Shown here in pieces: positions 25,338-34,063 of a stretch of 64,000 nt of DNA. Below the pieces are notes generated by a model. That model was not told the origin of the DNA. It saw only the letters and a program-made list of their open reading frames with translations, and searched no databases. This DNA comes from Mycetocola zhujimingii (GTDB taxonomy: Bacteria; Actinomycetota; Actinomycetes; Actinomycetales; Microbacteriaceae): assembly GCF_003065425.1 (NCBI RefSeq), contig NZ_CP026949.1, forward strand, positions 2,976,001 through 3,040,000. The letters run 5' to 3'. Every line of letters starts with the position of its first letter. Within the stretch, counting starts at the first letter, position 1. Position numbers and translations under genes: made by a program.

Positions 25338-26258
25338 CTATGGCGCTGCCGCAAACTCCAGCGACGGCTCATCGTCGACCGAGAGCGACAGGAAGGCCGT
25401 CTCGATCACGTCGTGCTCCTCGATCGACCGCTCGATCCGACGCAACCGTCCGGCGACTGACGACTCCGCCGCATCACCGGTCAGGTCCACCGCCGCGACG
25501 AGGTAGAGCCGCTCCGGCCCGACAAACTCGAGGTGCAGGTAAGTCACCCGCTCGATATCCGGCGAGTCGAGGAGCGCACGACCAGCCGTATTGCGGAGCG
25601 CCAGCGACGAATTCGCACCGACCAGGAACCGTCGGTTCCGATCTATCAGGATGATCGCGACCACTCCGAGAAGCACACCGATCAGGATCGACCCGATCGC
25701 GTCGAAGATCGCGTCACCCGTCACCTGGTGAACAATGATGCTCACCGCGGCGATCACCAGTCCGGTCAGGGCGGCAAAGTCCTCGAGAAAAACCCCGCGC
25801 AACGTCGCATTCGAACTCGTCAGCACGAACCGCACCGTCGGCATCCCGTTCTTTCGGGCGTCTCGCCTCGACTGCATCACCGACTGCGTGAACGACACTC
25901 CCTCGAGCACAAACGAGACAGCCAGCACAATGTAGGCGATCTCCGGGCTGTCGACCGGTTCAGGGTTCGTCAGCTCCGAGATACCGTGTGTTACCGAGAC
26001 GACAGCGCCGGCAGTGAAAATCCCGACGGCCGCGAACAGCGACCAGACCCACGCTTCGCGTCCATACCCAAGCGGATGCGTGGCGTCTTTCTTCCGAGCC
26101 GACCTCCGGTCCGCGATCAGCAGGAAGATCTCGTTGCCGGCGTCTGCCCAGGAGTGTGCGGCTTCCGCGACCATGGACGCAGACCCGGTCAGAACAGCAG
26201 CAACCGTCTTCGCGACAGCGACGAGGATGTTCATGAGGAACGCGATGATGACGGTCAC
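25338..26258 (-). CDS. Cation diffusion facilitator (CDF) metal exporter
   Basis: A 306-residue CDF protein with about six membrane segments. Segment 2 carries AAHSWADAGNE, with the His and Asp of the metal site, and segment 5 carries DAIFDAIGSILIG with the second pair of aspartates. The cytoplasmic C-terminal domain (VTYLHLEFVGPERLYLVAAVDL) is complete. It exchanges Zn(II), Mn(II) or similar ions for protons. GTG 26258 has GGGAG seven bases upstream. It converges on the DUF4190-type gene and shares no operon. Confidence 0.88.
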   Translation of the reverse strand: MTVIIAFLMNILVAVAKTVAAVLTGSASMVAEAAHSWADAGNEIFLLIADRRSARKKDATHPLGYGREAWVWSLFAAVGIFTAGAVVSVTHGISELTNPEPVDSPEIAYIVLAVSFVLEGVSFTQSVMQSRRDARKNGMPTVRFVLTSSNATLRGVFLEDFAALTGLVIAAVSIIVHQVTGDAIFDAIGSILIGVLLGVVAIILIDRNRRFLVGANSSLALRNTAGRALLDSPDIERVTYLHLEFVGPERLYLVAAVDLTGDAAESSVAGRLRRIERSIEEHDVIETAFLSLSVDDEPSLEFAAAP

Positions 26259-26438
26259 GGAGGAACTCCCCTCGGATGGTTGACGGAAGACTACGCCCGG
26301 CGTTCATCAGCGGTAGAGCCTGACGACGGGGTTGCGACATGCTCGCGCCAGGGACCGGACTCGCCCAGTGAGGGGTCCGAGCCGAGGAACAACGCCCGGT
26401 GGGCACCTCTCCCCTCGCCGATCGCGCCCGCGGTGGGG

Positions 26439-26444
26439 CAGACT
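26439..26444 (+). promoter_or_regulatory. -10 box (CAGACT) of the gene at 26451
   Basis: CAGACT, six bases, then ATG. Same hexamer and spacing as at the paralogues 24497 and 32475. Confidence 0.6.
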
Positions 26445-26450
26445 CTCGGT

Positions 26451-27362
26451 ATGACGAACCTCCCGCCGAGTCCGTACCATCCCGCGGATTCCGCGCCGCA
26501 GAACGCACCGCAGAACCCGCCGGCGTACGGCGCTGCACCGGATGCCGGGCAGGGGCAAAGCCCGTACGGATACCCCGAACCAGCAACGGGAGCGCCAGCA
26601 CCCAATCGGGGCAAACCGGGACTCGCCGCCCTGGTGCTCGGAATCGCCTCGGTGGTGACCGCGTTCATCCCGATCGTCAACTTCCTGTCGTTCCTGCTCG
26701 GCATCGCCGGCATCATCTGCGGAATCGTCGGGCTCCGGCGCGCCCAACCCGAACGGCGCCAGGCCGTGTGGGGGACGGTGCTCTCGGCCGTGTCGATCGC
26801 CCTCGCGGTTCTCATGATCGTTGTGTACACGTTCGGGTTCATCGCCTATGTCGGCAGCGAACTGGACAAGTCGTACAACAACGATTCGAGCTCGAGCAGC
26901 GAGCCAACACCGCCGCCGGCCGAGTCACTCGCGCTCGGCACCCCGATCGAACTCATCGACCTCGCGGGTCAGCCGGCCTACGAGGCGACGCTGTCGGCAT
27001 CCGTTCTCAACGCGAACGACCAGGTGCTCGCGGTCGCGAGCAACACCGAACCGCCCGCGGGGATGAAGTGGGCGATGGTGACCGTCGATGTGACAGCGCT
27101 GTCGAGCGTGCACGTCTCCCCCGCGATGGATATCGCTGTCGGGTACGTCACGTCGAACGGTTACGAATTCAGCCCGCTTGACCTGTATGCGCTCGCCCCC
27201 GAGCCGAGGATCGAGCTGCTCACTGACCTCGCCGAGGGCGAGAGCGGAACCGGGAACGTCGTGATCGCCATCCCGGACGACAATTCTCTGGGCGGATACT
27301 GGACGCTGTCGTACACCTACGACGACGCCGAAACCGATCCGTTCTACTTCGCGGTCGAGTAG
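26451..27362 (+). CDS. DUF4190-type membrane protein with extracellular domain (paralogue)
   Basis: A 303-residue paralogue of the genes at 24497 and 33138. The leader MTNLPPSPYHPADSAPQ is Pro/Gln-rich and cytoplasmic; two membrane helices follow (GLAALVLGIASVVTAFIP, FLLGIAGIICGIVGL, then a third), a Ser-rich linker SSSSSEPTPPP, and the DUF4352-like domain (LGTPIELIDLAGQ, VLNANDQVLAVASN, AGMKWAMVTVDV, end DPFYFAVE). The start is set by the leaderless promoter; the frame is open far upstream, but that part is antisense to the CDF gene. Function unknown; perhaps an envelope sensor or stress protein. Confidence 0.8.
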   Translation: MTNLPPSPYHPADSAPQNAPQNPPAYGAAPDAGQGQSPYGYPEPATGAPAPNRGKPGLAALVLGIASVVTAFIPIVNFLSFLLGIAGIICGIVGLRRAQPERRQAVWGTVLSAVSIALAVLMIVVYTFGFIAYVGSELDKSYNNDSSSSSEPTPPPAESLALGTPIELIDLAGQPAYEATLSASVLNANDQVLAVASNTEPPAGMKWAMVTVDVTALSSVHVSPAMDIAVGYVTSNGYEFSPLDLYALAPEPRIELLTDLAEGESGTGNVVIAIPDDNSLGGYWTLSYTYDDAETDPFYFAVE

Positions 27363-27436
27363 CCCGCCCGGGCTTCACGGTGCGCCGTTTACAGGCCGCC
27401 GAAATAAAACGATGGCGGATGCCGCCACCCGCTGCC

Positions 27437-27442
27437 TATGAT
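27437..27442 (+). promoter_or_regulatory. -10 box (TATGAT) of the acetyltransferase gene
   Basis: TATGAT is a near-consensus -10 element seven bases before ATG 27450, with no ribosome-binding site. The alternative ATG at 27438 lies inside the -10 box and is therefore unlikely to be the start. Confidence 0.65.
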
Positions 27443-27449
27443 CGACCGG

Positions 27450-28238
27450 ATGAATAATCCTCAATCGCCATCGGCCGCTCCGGTGACCGAACAGGACATC
27501 GGCAACCTCGCACCACAGCTCGCCAACTACCGCTCGTACTGGCTCGGCTGGGGTGCCGAAAGCACGCGCGACGACTCCGTCACCTGGACCCGCAGCGGCA
27601 TTGCGCACCCGCGGCTCAACGCCGTGCTTCGCGTTCAGGACAGCGACCCCGAGTCCACCCTCGCCGCGGCCACGGAACACTTCGCCGGCGTGCCCTGGCT
27701 CTGGGAGCTCGGCGACGACACCGACCCGGCGATCGAGAAGCACCTGCAGGAGCGTGGCATCCGACAGGTCGGTACAACCCCGGTGATGGCCTTGGGGCTC
27801 GGCCGCTTCGCCCTCGGCGACATCCCCGCCGACCTCACGATCGAACCGGTCAGCCCGAACGGCGACCTGGGCGCATGGGTCGACGGGTACGCCGCCTCCA
27901 TGGGTGTCTCTGCCACCGCACGCGAGAGCGCGATTGAAGCGGAAGGACTGAGGCCGTCCGACGGTTCGCTCGAACGTTTCATCGGCATCATCGACGGACG
28001 CATCGTCGGCACCGCCGAACTCCTGGTCAGCGACGGCGTCGCCGGCATCTACCTCGTGGCAACGGATGCCGCCTTCCGCGGCCGCGGAATCGCCACGGCC
28101 CTCACCGGATGGGCGCTAAACGTCGCACAGGAGAAGGGACTCCGGGTCGCGACCCTGCAGGCGAGCACCCTCGGGCAGCCGGTCTACGAACGCATGGGCT
28201 TCACGGTTATCAGCCACCTGCGTTCGTTCAAGGTGTGA
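27450..28238 (+). CDS. GNAT family N-acetyltransferase
   Basis: About 262 residues. The C-terminal GNAT fold is clear: strand GIYLVATDAAFRGRGIATALTGWAL contains the acetyl-CoA loop R-G-R-G-I-A, followed by LRVATLQASTLGQPVYERMGF. The first 130 residues are a degenerate second GNAT-like half, as in many 260-residue members. The start at 27450 is chosen because of the TATGAT box. The substrate is not predictable. The 189-base stretch after it (28239-28427) shows no gene. Confidence 0.82.
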   Translation: MNNPQSPSAAPVTEQDIGNLAPQLANYRSYWLGWGAESTRDDSVTWTRSGIAHPRLNAVLRVQDSDPESTLAAATEHFAGVPWLWELGDDTDPAIEKHLQERGIRQVGTTPVMALGLGRFALGDIPADLTIEPVSPNGDLGAWVDGYAASMGVSATARESAIEAEGLRPSDGSLERFIGIIDGRIVGTAELLVSDGVAGIYLVATDAAFRGRGIATALTGWALNVAQEKGLRVATLQASTLGQPVYERMGFTVISHLRSFKV

Positions 28239-28427
28239 TCAGGAATGGTTCTCTTCGCCCTGGCGATTCCGTAAGCGCCGGACGGTCCTGAAGCGACTGA
28301 TCCGAGAATTCGCGAGAGCCTGTTCGACCCGCTGCCCGCGTGCGGGGCGCACACCGCGGCATCCGTTCGCTGAATTCTGTAAACGGATGCCACGGCGGCG
28401 ACCTGCTCGCGCCTGAGACGGCGCTGG

Positions 28428-29270
28428 TTAAACCGCGAAGTTCAGCTTGGGAACCGCCCGACCGGCGATCATCTCGGCCCGCGGAACGATTCCACCGTCG
28501 ATGGCTTCAGGCTGCGGAGTGACCCAGTACTGGCCGTCAGCGACCTGCTCGAAAACGCGACGCGCGTGCTCCACAGCGGTGATGCCCTGGGTTTCGGCAC
28601 GCTGCTGCAGGCCGTCGTTGAATGCCTGTGCCTCGGGGAGGGTGCCGCCATCCTTGGCCGAGACGAAGATGTCGCTCTTCACCGAATCGGGCATCACGAC
28701 CGAGACCTGGATCGGCGCTTTCATCATCTGGAGTTCGTAGTGCAGCGACTCGGTCAGCGCCAGCGTGCCGAACTTGGTCACTGAGTATGGCGACATCAGC
28801 GGGCTCGGGAACAGCCCACCGATCGAAGAGACCTGGAGGATCCACCCGGGGGTACCCTGCGCGAGCATCCGCGGCACGAACGCGCGGAGAGCGTTGACGT
28901 AACCTCCGATATTGATCCGCAGCATGGCGTCCCAGCGCTCGGCCGGGATCTCCCAGGTCCACCCCATCGCCATGATGCCGGCGTTGTTGATCAGCATGTC
29001 GACGTTGCCGAATCGCTCAACCGCGCGCACGGCGAGAGCCTCGACTGATTCGTCGCTCGACACATCGGTGACAACCGCTTCGACCTCAACCCCGGTGGCG
29101 GTCAGCTCGTCGGCCAGCGCCAGAAGGCCCTTCTCCGAGATATCCGCGAGAACGAGACGCATCCCCAGGCTGGCGGCATGGCGAGCGAAACCCTCGCCGA
29201 TTCCCGCAGACGCGCCAGTGATGACGGCGACCTTGCCGTTGAACGATTCTGCTTCTGGTGTCGAACTCAT
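28428..29270 (-). CDS. SDR family oxidoreductase divergent from a MarR regulator
   Basis: About 280 residues. TGASAGIGEGFA binds NADP(H), INNAG is present, and Ser with SPYSVTKFG gives the catalytic triad; the C-terminal segment (AEMIAGRAVPKLNF) is longer than minimal SDRs. ATG 29270 has GAGG six bases upstream; the longer frame to 29369 crosses the regulator's operator and is rejected. It is transcribed away from the MarR gene at 29385, the classic layout for a regulator controlling its neighbour. Confidence 0.87.
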   Translation of the reverse strand: MSSTPEAESFNGKVAVITGASAGIGEGFARHAASLGMRLVLADISEKGLLALADELTATGVEVEAVVTDVSSDESVEALAVRAVERFGNVDMLINNAGIMAMGWTWEIPAERWDAMLRINIGGYVNALRAFVPRMLAQGTPGWILQVSSIGGLFPSPLMSPYSVTKFGTLALTESLHYELQMMKAPIQVSVVMPDSVKSDIFVSAKDGGTLPEAQAFNDGLQQRAETQGITAVEHARRVFEQVADGQYWVTPQPEAIDGGIVPRAEMIAGRAVPKLNFAV

Positions 29271-29350
29271 GAGAAACCTCTTTCCGGCCACAGAACCCTG
29301 CGGCGACATTTGTGACGATTGGGCGCCTCCCGAAGGAACGTGGCCCAGAT

Positions 29351-29367
29351 GGTTGCCTGAGGCAACC
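29351..29367. promoter_or_regulatory. Palindromic operator between the SDR and MarR genes
   Basis: GGTTGCCTGAGGCAACC: seven-base arms around TGA. It lies in the shared intergenic region 18 bases before the MarR start, so the MarR protein is the probable ligand. Confidence 0.65.
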
Positions 29368-29372
29368 ATTAT

Positions 29373-29384
29373 TAGACTGAGTCT
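29373..29384 (+). promoter_or_regulatory. -10 box TAGACT within a second small palindrome
   Basis: TAGACT is followed by six bases and ATG 29385. The bases 29374-29384, AGACTGAGTCT, are themselves a palindrome overlapping the -10 box, so the leaderless MarR promoter may be directly repressed. Confidence 0.6.
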
Positions 29385-29852
29385 ATGAGCACAGACGACG
29401 AAACCGAATTACTGTCGTCGTTGATCGCGTTCATCACCGCCTGGACGTCGGTGCGGACCCAGGGCCGGATCGCGGCAGAGGTGGGCGTGGCCATTCCTGA
29501 GAGCGATGTTCGGGCGCTCTTCACGCTCGGAATGTTCGGAAAGCCGGTTCGTCCGGCCCAGCTCGCTGACGAACTTCAGATCACCCGGCCGACGATGAGC
29601 AAGATGATCGGCCGGCTGGAAGAATCAGGTCTCGTCACACGGTCGGCCTCAACGGATGACGCGCGCGGCACGCTCGTTTCACTCACGCGGGCAGGCTCGG
29701 ACGCATACGCCCGCATCGCCGAAGCCGCGGAGTCATACGTGCATGCTGCGCTCGACGGTGTTCCGCCGGGAACGGCACAGACGATCAGCGGCGTGATGCG
29801 GCACCTGATCGACGAGCTCCCCGGCCAGACGGACACCGCGCGCGGTCGCTAA
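29385..29852 (+). CDS. MarR family transcriptional regulator
   Basis: A 155-residue winged-helix regulator. The recognition region PAQLADELQITRPTMSKMIGRLEESGLVTRSASTDDARG is typical, with the DxR wing motif. It appears leaderless (TAGACT six bases before ATG). It is divergent from the SDR gene at 28428 and two palindromes lie between. MarR proteins usually lose DNA binding on contact with phenolics or oxidants; the ligand here is unknown. Confidence 0.88.
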   Translation: MSTDDETELLSSLIAFITAWTSVRTQGRIAAEVGVAIPESDVRALFTLGMFGKPVRPAQLADELQITRPTMSKMIGRLEESGLVTRSASTDDARGTLVSLTRAGSDAYARIAEAAESYVHAALDGVPPGTAQTISGVMRHLIDELPGQTDTARGR

Positions 29853-29898
29853 TCGCCCGCGGACGCCGCTCCTCGGCGGAGTAGCCGACGGCCCCGGG

Positions 29899-31158
29899 TC
29901 ACCCCGTCGCGCGACGCTTCTCCAGCGCACCCGCGAACAGGATCGCGACGATGCCGGCGGCCGGGGCAATAAGCAGCCCTGCCCTGAGGCTCTCGTTCTC
30001 GGCGATGAATCCGACGAACGGCGGCGAGAGCAGGAAGCCGATCCGTAACAGCCACGACACGATCGTGAGGGCCATGCCCGCACGGATGCCGGGGAGTTCG
30101 TCAGCGGCGTGCATCGCCGCGGGGATCAACGTGGCGGTCCCGAACCCAGCGGCGGCGAAACCGAGGATGGTGCCGGGCACACTCGGGAACGCGAGAGCCA
30201 GGCCCATGCCGACCGCGGTGATCAGCCCGCCGGTGCGGGCGACGGCGCGCTGACCGAACCTGTCCACCATCCCGTCGCCGATGATCCGTCCGATGAACTG
30301 CGCACCGACGAGTGCGATGAAGCCGAGCGGGGCAACCGCCGCGGCCGCACCGAGGGAGTCGGCGAGGTACAGAGTCGCCCAGGTGTTGCCCGCATCTTCG
30401 GCGACGGCCCCGGCCATTGCGACAAGAGTCAGCATGGCGAGCATGGCGACGGTGCGGCCAGAGACACCTCGGCGCCCGGCGGCCGGCGCAGCCGGCCTTT
30501 CGGCGGACCCTGCCTCGTCCAGCTCGTCGAGTTCGTCGTCGCGACCGGGGAGGCAGAACCGGCGTGCGGTGAGTGCGACGGCCGCGAACAACGCCGTGGA
30601 GATGCTGAGGTGAACGCCCACGGGGATGCCGAACGCAATAGCCGCTGCGGCCATGCACCCACCGAGTACCGCGCCGATCGACCAGATCGCGTGGAACGCA
30701 TTGATGATCGAGCGGCCGTACCGACGCTGGACACGCAGTCCGTGAGCGTTCTGCGCGACGTCGGTGATGGCATCCGATGCCCCACCGACGAACAGCGCCA
30801 GGCCGAACAGAATGACCGTCGGCGACAGCCCGGCCAGCAGCAGGGCGATGCCGGTGAGAACCGTGCCCGCCACGGCGATTTGGGCGGAGCCGAGCCGGCG
30901 GATGAGCACGCCCGCTGCGAGACCGGCAGCGATCGCCCCGGCGGGGTACGCCGCGACGGCGATCCCGTAGGCGGCATTGTCGAGCCCGAGGGCCGCCTTG
31001 ATTTCGGGATACCGCGGCAGGATGTTGGCGAAGAGCGCGCCGTTGGTGAGAAAGAGCGCTGACACAGCCCGCCGTGCACGGCGCGCAGCGACGCCGGGGT
31101 CGCGGCGAGCGTCAGGGTTGGGGTCGGGGTCGCGGCTCGCGTCGGTCGTGGATGTCAT
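29899..31158 (-). CDS. MFS transporter
   Basis: About 419 residues with twelve predicted membrane segments and a charged central loop (RDDELDELDEAGSAE). A conserved A-motif-like segment GVLIRRLGSAQIA follows helix 2, and ASDAITDVAQNAHGLRVQRRYGR resembles sugar/fucose-type and drug-type MFS members. ATG 31158 is chosen over GTG 31164. It is 34 bases beyond the Ohr gene in the same direction. Substrate unknown. Confidence 0.8.
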   Translation of the reverse strand: MTSTTDASRDPDPNPDARRDPGVAARRARRAVSALFLTNGALFANILPRYPEIKAALGLDNAAYGIAVAAYPAGAIAAGLAAGVLIRRLGSAQIAVAGTVLTGIALLLAGLSPTVILFGLALFVGGASDAITDVAQNAHGLRVQRRYGRSIINAFHAIWSIGAVLGGCMAAAAIAFGIPVGVHLSISTALFAAVALTARRFCLPGRDDELDELDEAGSAERPAAPAAGRRGVSGRTVAMLAMLTLVAMAGAVAEDAGNTWATLYLADSLGAAAAVAPLGFIALVGAQFIGRIIGDGMVDRFGQRAVARTGGLITAVGMGLALAFPSVPGTILGFAAAGFGTATLIPAAMHAADELPGIRAGMALTIVSWLLRIGFLLSPPFVGFIAENESLRAGLLIAPAAGIVAILFAGALEKRRATG

Positions 31159-31197
31159 CGGCACGGTCGCAGCCCGCGCAGCGCCGGGCAGGCCCGG

Positions 31198-31626
31198 TCA
31201 GTCAACGGTGGCGTCGAGGGTGACGGGGATGTTGCCGCGGGTCGCGTTGGAGTAGGGGCAGATGGCGTGCGCCGCCTCGACGAGGGAGTCTGCCGTGGCC
31301 TGATCGACACCGCCGAGCTCGATGTGAAGCGCGGCCGAGAGGCTGAACCCGCCGCCGTCCGTGGGCTGCAGTCCCACTTCGGCGATAACTGCCGAGTCGG
31401 TGAACGTGATCTTCCGGGCCGCCGCTGCGGACTTCAGCGCGGAGTGGAAGCACGACGCCCAACCGGCGGCGAAGAGCTGCTCGGGGTTCGTTGCCCCGCC
31501 AGGTCCACCCATTTCGGCGGGGATGGCCAGGGTCACGTCGAGGAGTCCGTCGCTCGAGACCGTGTGCCCTCCGGCGCGGCCGTCTCCGGTCGAGGTAGCG
31601 ACTGCGGTGTAGATGGGGTCTGCCAT
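31198..31626 (-). CDS. ohr: Organic hydroperoxide reductase, Ohr/OsmC family
   Basis: A 142-residue protein of normal Ohr length. The two redox cysteines are present in FAAGWASCFHSAL and AICPYSNATRGNI, and the Ohr start MADPIYTAVATSTGDGRAG is typical. It reduces fatty-acid and other organic hydroperoxides with thiol cofactors. ATG 31626 has AGGAG eight bases upstream. No OhrR regulator is adjacent; the MFS gene downstream may be co-transcribed. Confidence 0.92.
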   Translation of the reverse strand: MADPIYTAVATSTGDGRAGGHTVSSDGLLDVTLAIPAEMGGPGGATNPEQLFAAGWASCFHSALKSAAAARKITFTDSAVIAEVGLQPTDGGGFSLSAALHIELGGVDQATADSLVEAAHAICPYSNATRGNIPVTLDATVD

Positions 31627-31830
31627 AGGGATGCTCTCCTTCGGTGGTTCAAGAGTGTGACCAGTATTCCGTATCCACCCGAGCGACTGATGCGCTGAGG
31701 CCGCCGGCCGCGATGATCCGCGCCGCTGCGGTCGCAGAGCTGCGGCCATCGATAGGATCTTCAGCGTCTGCACCTGCTCGGTGAGCTTATTCCCGAGCAG
31801 CCCCCTGCCTTACTGCCCCGAAGGACAACG

Positions 31831-32406
31831 ATGACCACCTCCACGTTCCAGTACGCGCCCCGTTTTTTCGTCAAGCAGCGCCTCACCATGATGGTGAACC
31901 GCTACGAGATAGTGGAGGCCAACCCCGACGGGTCCGAGGGCCGGATCTTCGCGATCGCACAGCAGAAGCGGATGGCGATGAAGGAGCAGGTCACGTTCTA
32001 CGCCGATGAGGCCAAGACGATGCCGCTGTTCGGCTTCAAGGCACGCCAGGCGATCGACGTTGCCGCGTCGTACGACGTCACCGCCGCTGACGGCACGATC
32101 ATCGGATCGTTCCAGAAGGACTTCGCCCAGAGCCTCCTGCGGACGTCGTTCCACCTGCGCGGAGCGGGCATTGAGGCATACGGCCAGGAACGCAACCAGA
32201 CCCTCGCGATCCTTCGCCGGTTCATCAACCTCCCGCTCGCGCTGCACTTCGACTTCATCGACCGCGCCACCGGCGCACCGGTCATGACGAGTGAGCGCCA
32301 GTTCAGCATGCGCGACAAGTACACGGTCACCGTTCCCGACCAGCGGGTCGACTTCCGTCTGGCCGCGGCGATGGCCGTTGGTCTTGACGCCCTGATGCAG
32401 CGCTAG
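31831..32406 (+). CDS. LURP-one-related (tubby-like fold) protein
   Basis: A 191-residue single-domain protein. The pattern RFFVKQRLTMMVNRYEI, KEQVTFYADEAKTMPLFGFKARQ and TSERQFSMRDKYTV fits LURP-one-related proteins, which share the tubby barrel fold and in some cases bind membrane lipids. AAGGACAACG precedes ATG 31831. It has no signal peptide. Bacterial function is unknown. It is followed by two DUF4190-type genes. Confidence 0.8.
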   Translation: MTTSTFQYAPRFFVKQRLTMMVNRYEIVEANPDGSEGRIFAIAQQKRMAMKEQVTFYADEAKTMPLFGFKARQAIDVAASYDVTAADGTIIGSFQKDFAQSLLRTSFHLRGAGIEAYGQERNQTLAILRRFINLPLALHFDFIDRATGAPVMTSERQFSMRDKYTVTVPDQRVDFRLAAAMAVGLDALMQR

Positions 32407-32462
32407 CTTTCGTGCCGCTCTGCCGCAGCATCCGTTTTCTCCACAGAATCCGGATGATGCGG

Positions 32463-32468
32463 CAGACT
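32463..32468 (+). promoter_or_regulatory. -10 box (CAGACT) of the gene at 32475
   Basis: CAGACT, six bases, ATG. The bases around it, from GGCAGACTC onward, match the promoter of the paralogue at 26451. Confidence 0.6.
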
Positions 32469-32474
32469 CGACGC

Positions 32475-33086
32475 ATGACGAACCTCCCGCCGAGTTCTGA
32501 CGGTCCTGCGGACTCCGGTCCGCCCAGCCCCTATCGCGCCGCCGATTCTGTGCCGACCGACCCGACCGCGCCGGTGCGGTCAGCCGTGCCCGAGGACCCA
32601 GCCGGGTACCGGCCGTACGCGGGCGGGAGCTCAAACCAGCCGGCTCAGCAACCCGTATATCCCTCGTCCCCGCAACTGCCGCCGTACCCTCAGACATTCC
32701 AGCCCCAGCAGCCGCAGTTCAACCAGGCGCCGCAGCAACAGCAGCCGCACAACCAGGCGCACTACAGCTACCCCCAGCAGCAACCGAACCCGTACGGCCC
32801 GGCCCAGCCCGCGGCGTACACCAGCAACGGACCCGGCCTCACCTCGTTCATCATCGGCATCGCCGCCATGCTCATCGCGATCCTGCCCGGGATGACCTTC
32901 GGCGCGACCCTGCCCGGCGTGATCGGCATCGTCTTCGGAATCATCGGGTTGGTGTTGCCCGGGCGTCCGAGGCGGCAGGCGCTGTGGGGCCTTGTGCTCT
33001 CGGGGACGTCGATCATCCTCGGCATCATTCTGGCCTTCGTCTACGCGTTCGGTTCCGTTCTCACGTTCAACGGCTCCCCCTTCTAG
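32475..33086 (+). CDS. DUF4190-type membrane protein with long Pro/Gln leader
   Basis: A 203-residue paralogue that lacks the extracellular domain. About 120 residues of Pro/Gln/Tyr-rich cytoplasmic leader precede three hydrophobic segments (GLTSFIIGIAAMLIAILPG, VIGIVFGIIGLVLPG, then IILGIILAFVYAFG). It ends right after the last helix. The first residues, MTNLPPSS, match those at 26451. Function unknown; Pro/Gln-rich leaders of this kind can mediate protein contacts at the membrane. Confidence 0.75.
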   Translation: MTNLPPSSDGPADSGPPSPYRAADSVPTDPTAPVRSAVPEDPAGYRPYAGGSSNQPAQQPVYPSSPQLPPYPQTFQPQQPQFNQAPQQQQPHNQAHYSYPQQQPNPYGPAQPAAYTSNGPGLTSFIIGIAAMLIAILPGMTFGATLPGVIGIVFGIIGLVLPGRPRRQALWGLVLSGTSIILGIILAFVYAFGSVLTFNGSPF

Positions 33087-33125
33087 GTAGGTCTTAGTAC
33101 CCTCACTGCGGCGCTCTGCGAGGGT

Positions 33126-33131
33126 CACACT
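33126..33131 (+). promoter_or_regulatory. -10 box (CACACT) of the gene at 33138
   Basis: CACACT, six bases, ATG 33138: one base different from the CAGACT boxes of the three paralogues. Confidence 0.5.
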
Positions 33132-33137
33132 CGCGGT

Positions 33138-34061
33138 ATGACAAATCCACCGCCGAGTCCGTACGGTTCCGCGGGCGAAGGAAACAACCAGCAACCGCCG
33201 TACCCGCCGCAGCCGCCGTACAACGCGTCGCAGTTTTACCCCCAGGATCAGCCGCACTATGGGTACGTCCCGGTAGGGGGCCAGGGATCACCGAAACCCG
33301 GAAACGGCCCGGGGCTTGCCTCGCTGATCATCGGCATCGTGTCGATCGGAGTGGCGTTCATCCCGTTCGCGAACTTCCTGTCGTTCCTGCTCGGCGTGAC
33401 GGGCATCGTGCTCGGCATCATTGGCCTCGTGCTTGCCGACCGGCCACGCGGACAGGCGATCTGGGGAACAGTGCTCTCCTTTGTGTCACTGGTCTTGGCG
33501 GCGGTGATGATCGTCGCGTACACCTTCGGCTTCATCTTCGCCATCGGTGAGGCCGTCGACGAAACACCGCGCGCCCGCCCCGGGATCACGGCAACGCCCG
33601 AACCGCGTGCCACCGTAGAGTCGCTCACCCTCGGCTCCCCCGTCGAGTTCGTGGACACCGACGGTGAGACCGTTTATCTGGCGACAGTCACGGCATACGA
33701 CCTCGACGCCACCGACCTCGTGCTCGCCGTCGAAGGCAACCCGGTACCGCCAGAGGGTATGAACTGGGCCATGGTTTCCGTCGCAGCGGCACCGCGCGCG
33801 CAGGCTGGTACCGACCCCGGCGAGGAGATAACCGTCGAGTACCTTGCTGCCGACGGCAACGAGGTCTACAGCGCCACCGACGACCTCAATGCCGCACCCG
33901 ACCCGGACTTCACGGATTTCACCGACGTCGCCCTCAACGAGACGGTCGTTGGCAACATCGTGATCCCGATTCCGAGCGACGATCCCGGCGGGGGTCTGAT
34001 CGCGCTGAGTTACTCCGGCGCTGAGGGCACCGACGGGCCGTACTACTTCGTGGTCGACTGA
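33138..34061 (+). CDS. DUF4190-type membrane protein with extracellular domain (paralogue)
   Basis: A 307-residue paralogue of 24497 and 26451. A Pro/Gln/Tyr-rich leader of about 55 residues, membrane helices GLASLIIGIVSIGVAFIPF and FLLGVTGIVLGIIGLVL plus a third, and the C-terminal beta domain (LGSPVEFVDTDGETV, DATDLVLAVEGN, EGMNWAMVSV, ending GPYYFVVD). It immediately follows the truncated paralogue at 32475, so the pair probably arose by tandem duplication. Convergent with the DMT transporter two bases away. Confidence 0.8.
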   Translation: MTNPPPSPYGSAGEGNNQQPPYPPQPPYNASQFYPQDQPHYGYVPVGGQGSPKPGNGPGLASLIIGIVSIGVAFIPFANFLSFLLGVTGIVLGIIGLVLADRPRGQAIWGTVLSFVSLVLAAVMIVAYTFGFIFAIGEAVDETPRARPGITATPEPRATVESLTLGSPVEFVDTDGETVYLATVTAYDLDATDLVLAVEGNPVPPEGMNWAMVSVAAAPRAQAGTDPGEEITVEYLAADGNEVYSATDDLNAAPDPDFTDFTDVALNETVVGNIVIPIPSDDPGGGLIALSYSGAEGTDGPYYFVVD

Positions 34062-34063
34062 CG

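Noticed and set aside
25533-26450. Upstream extension of the DUF4190-type gene at 26451
   Set aside because: It is antisense to the CDF gene; the shared promoter and N-terminus fix the start at 26451.
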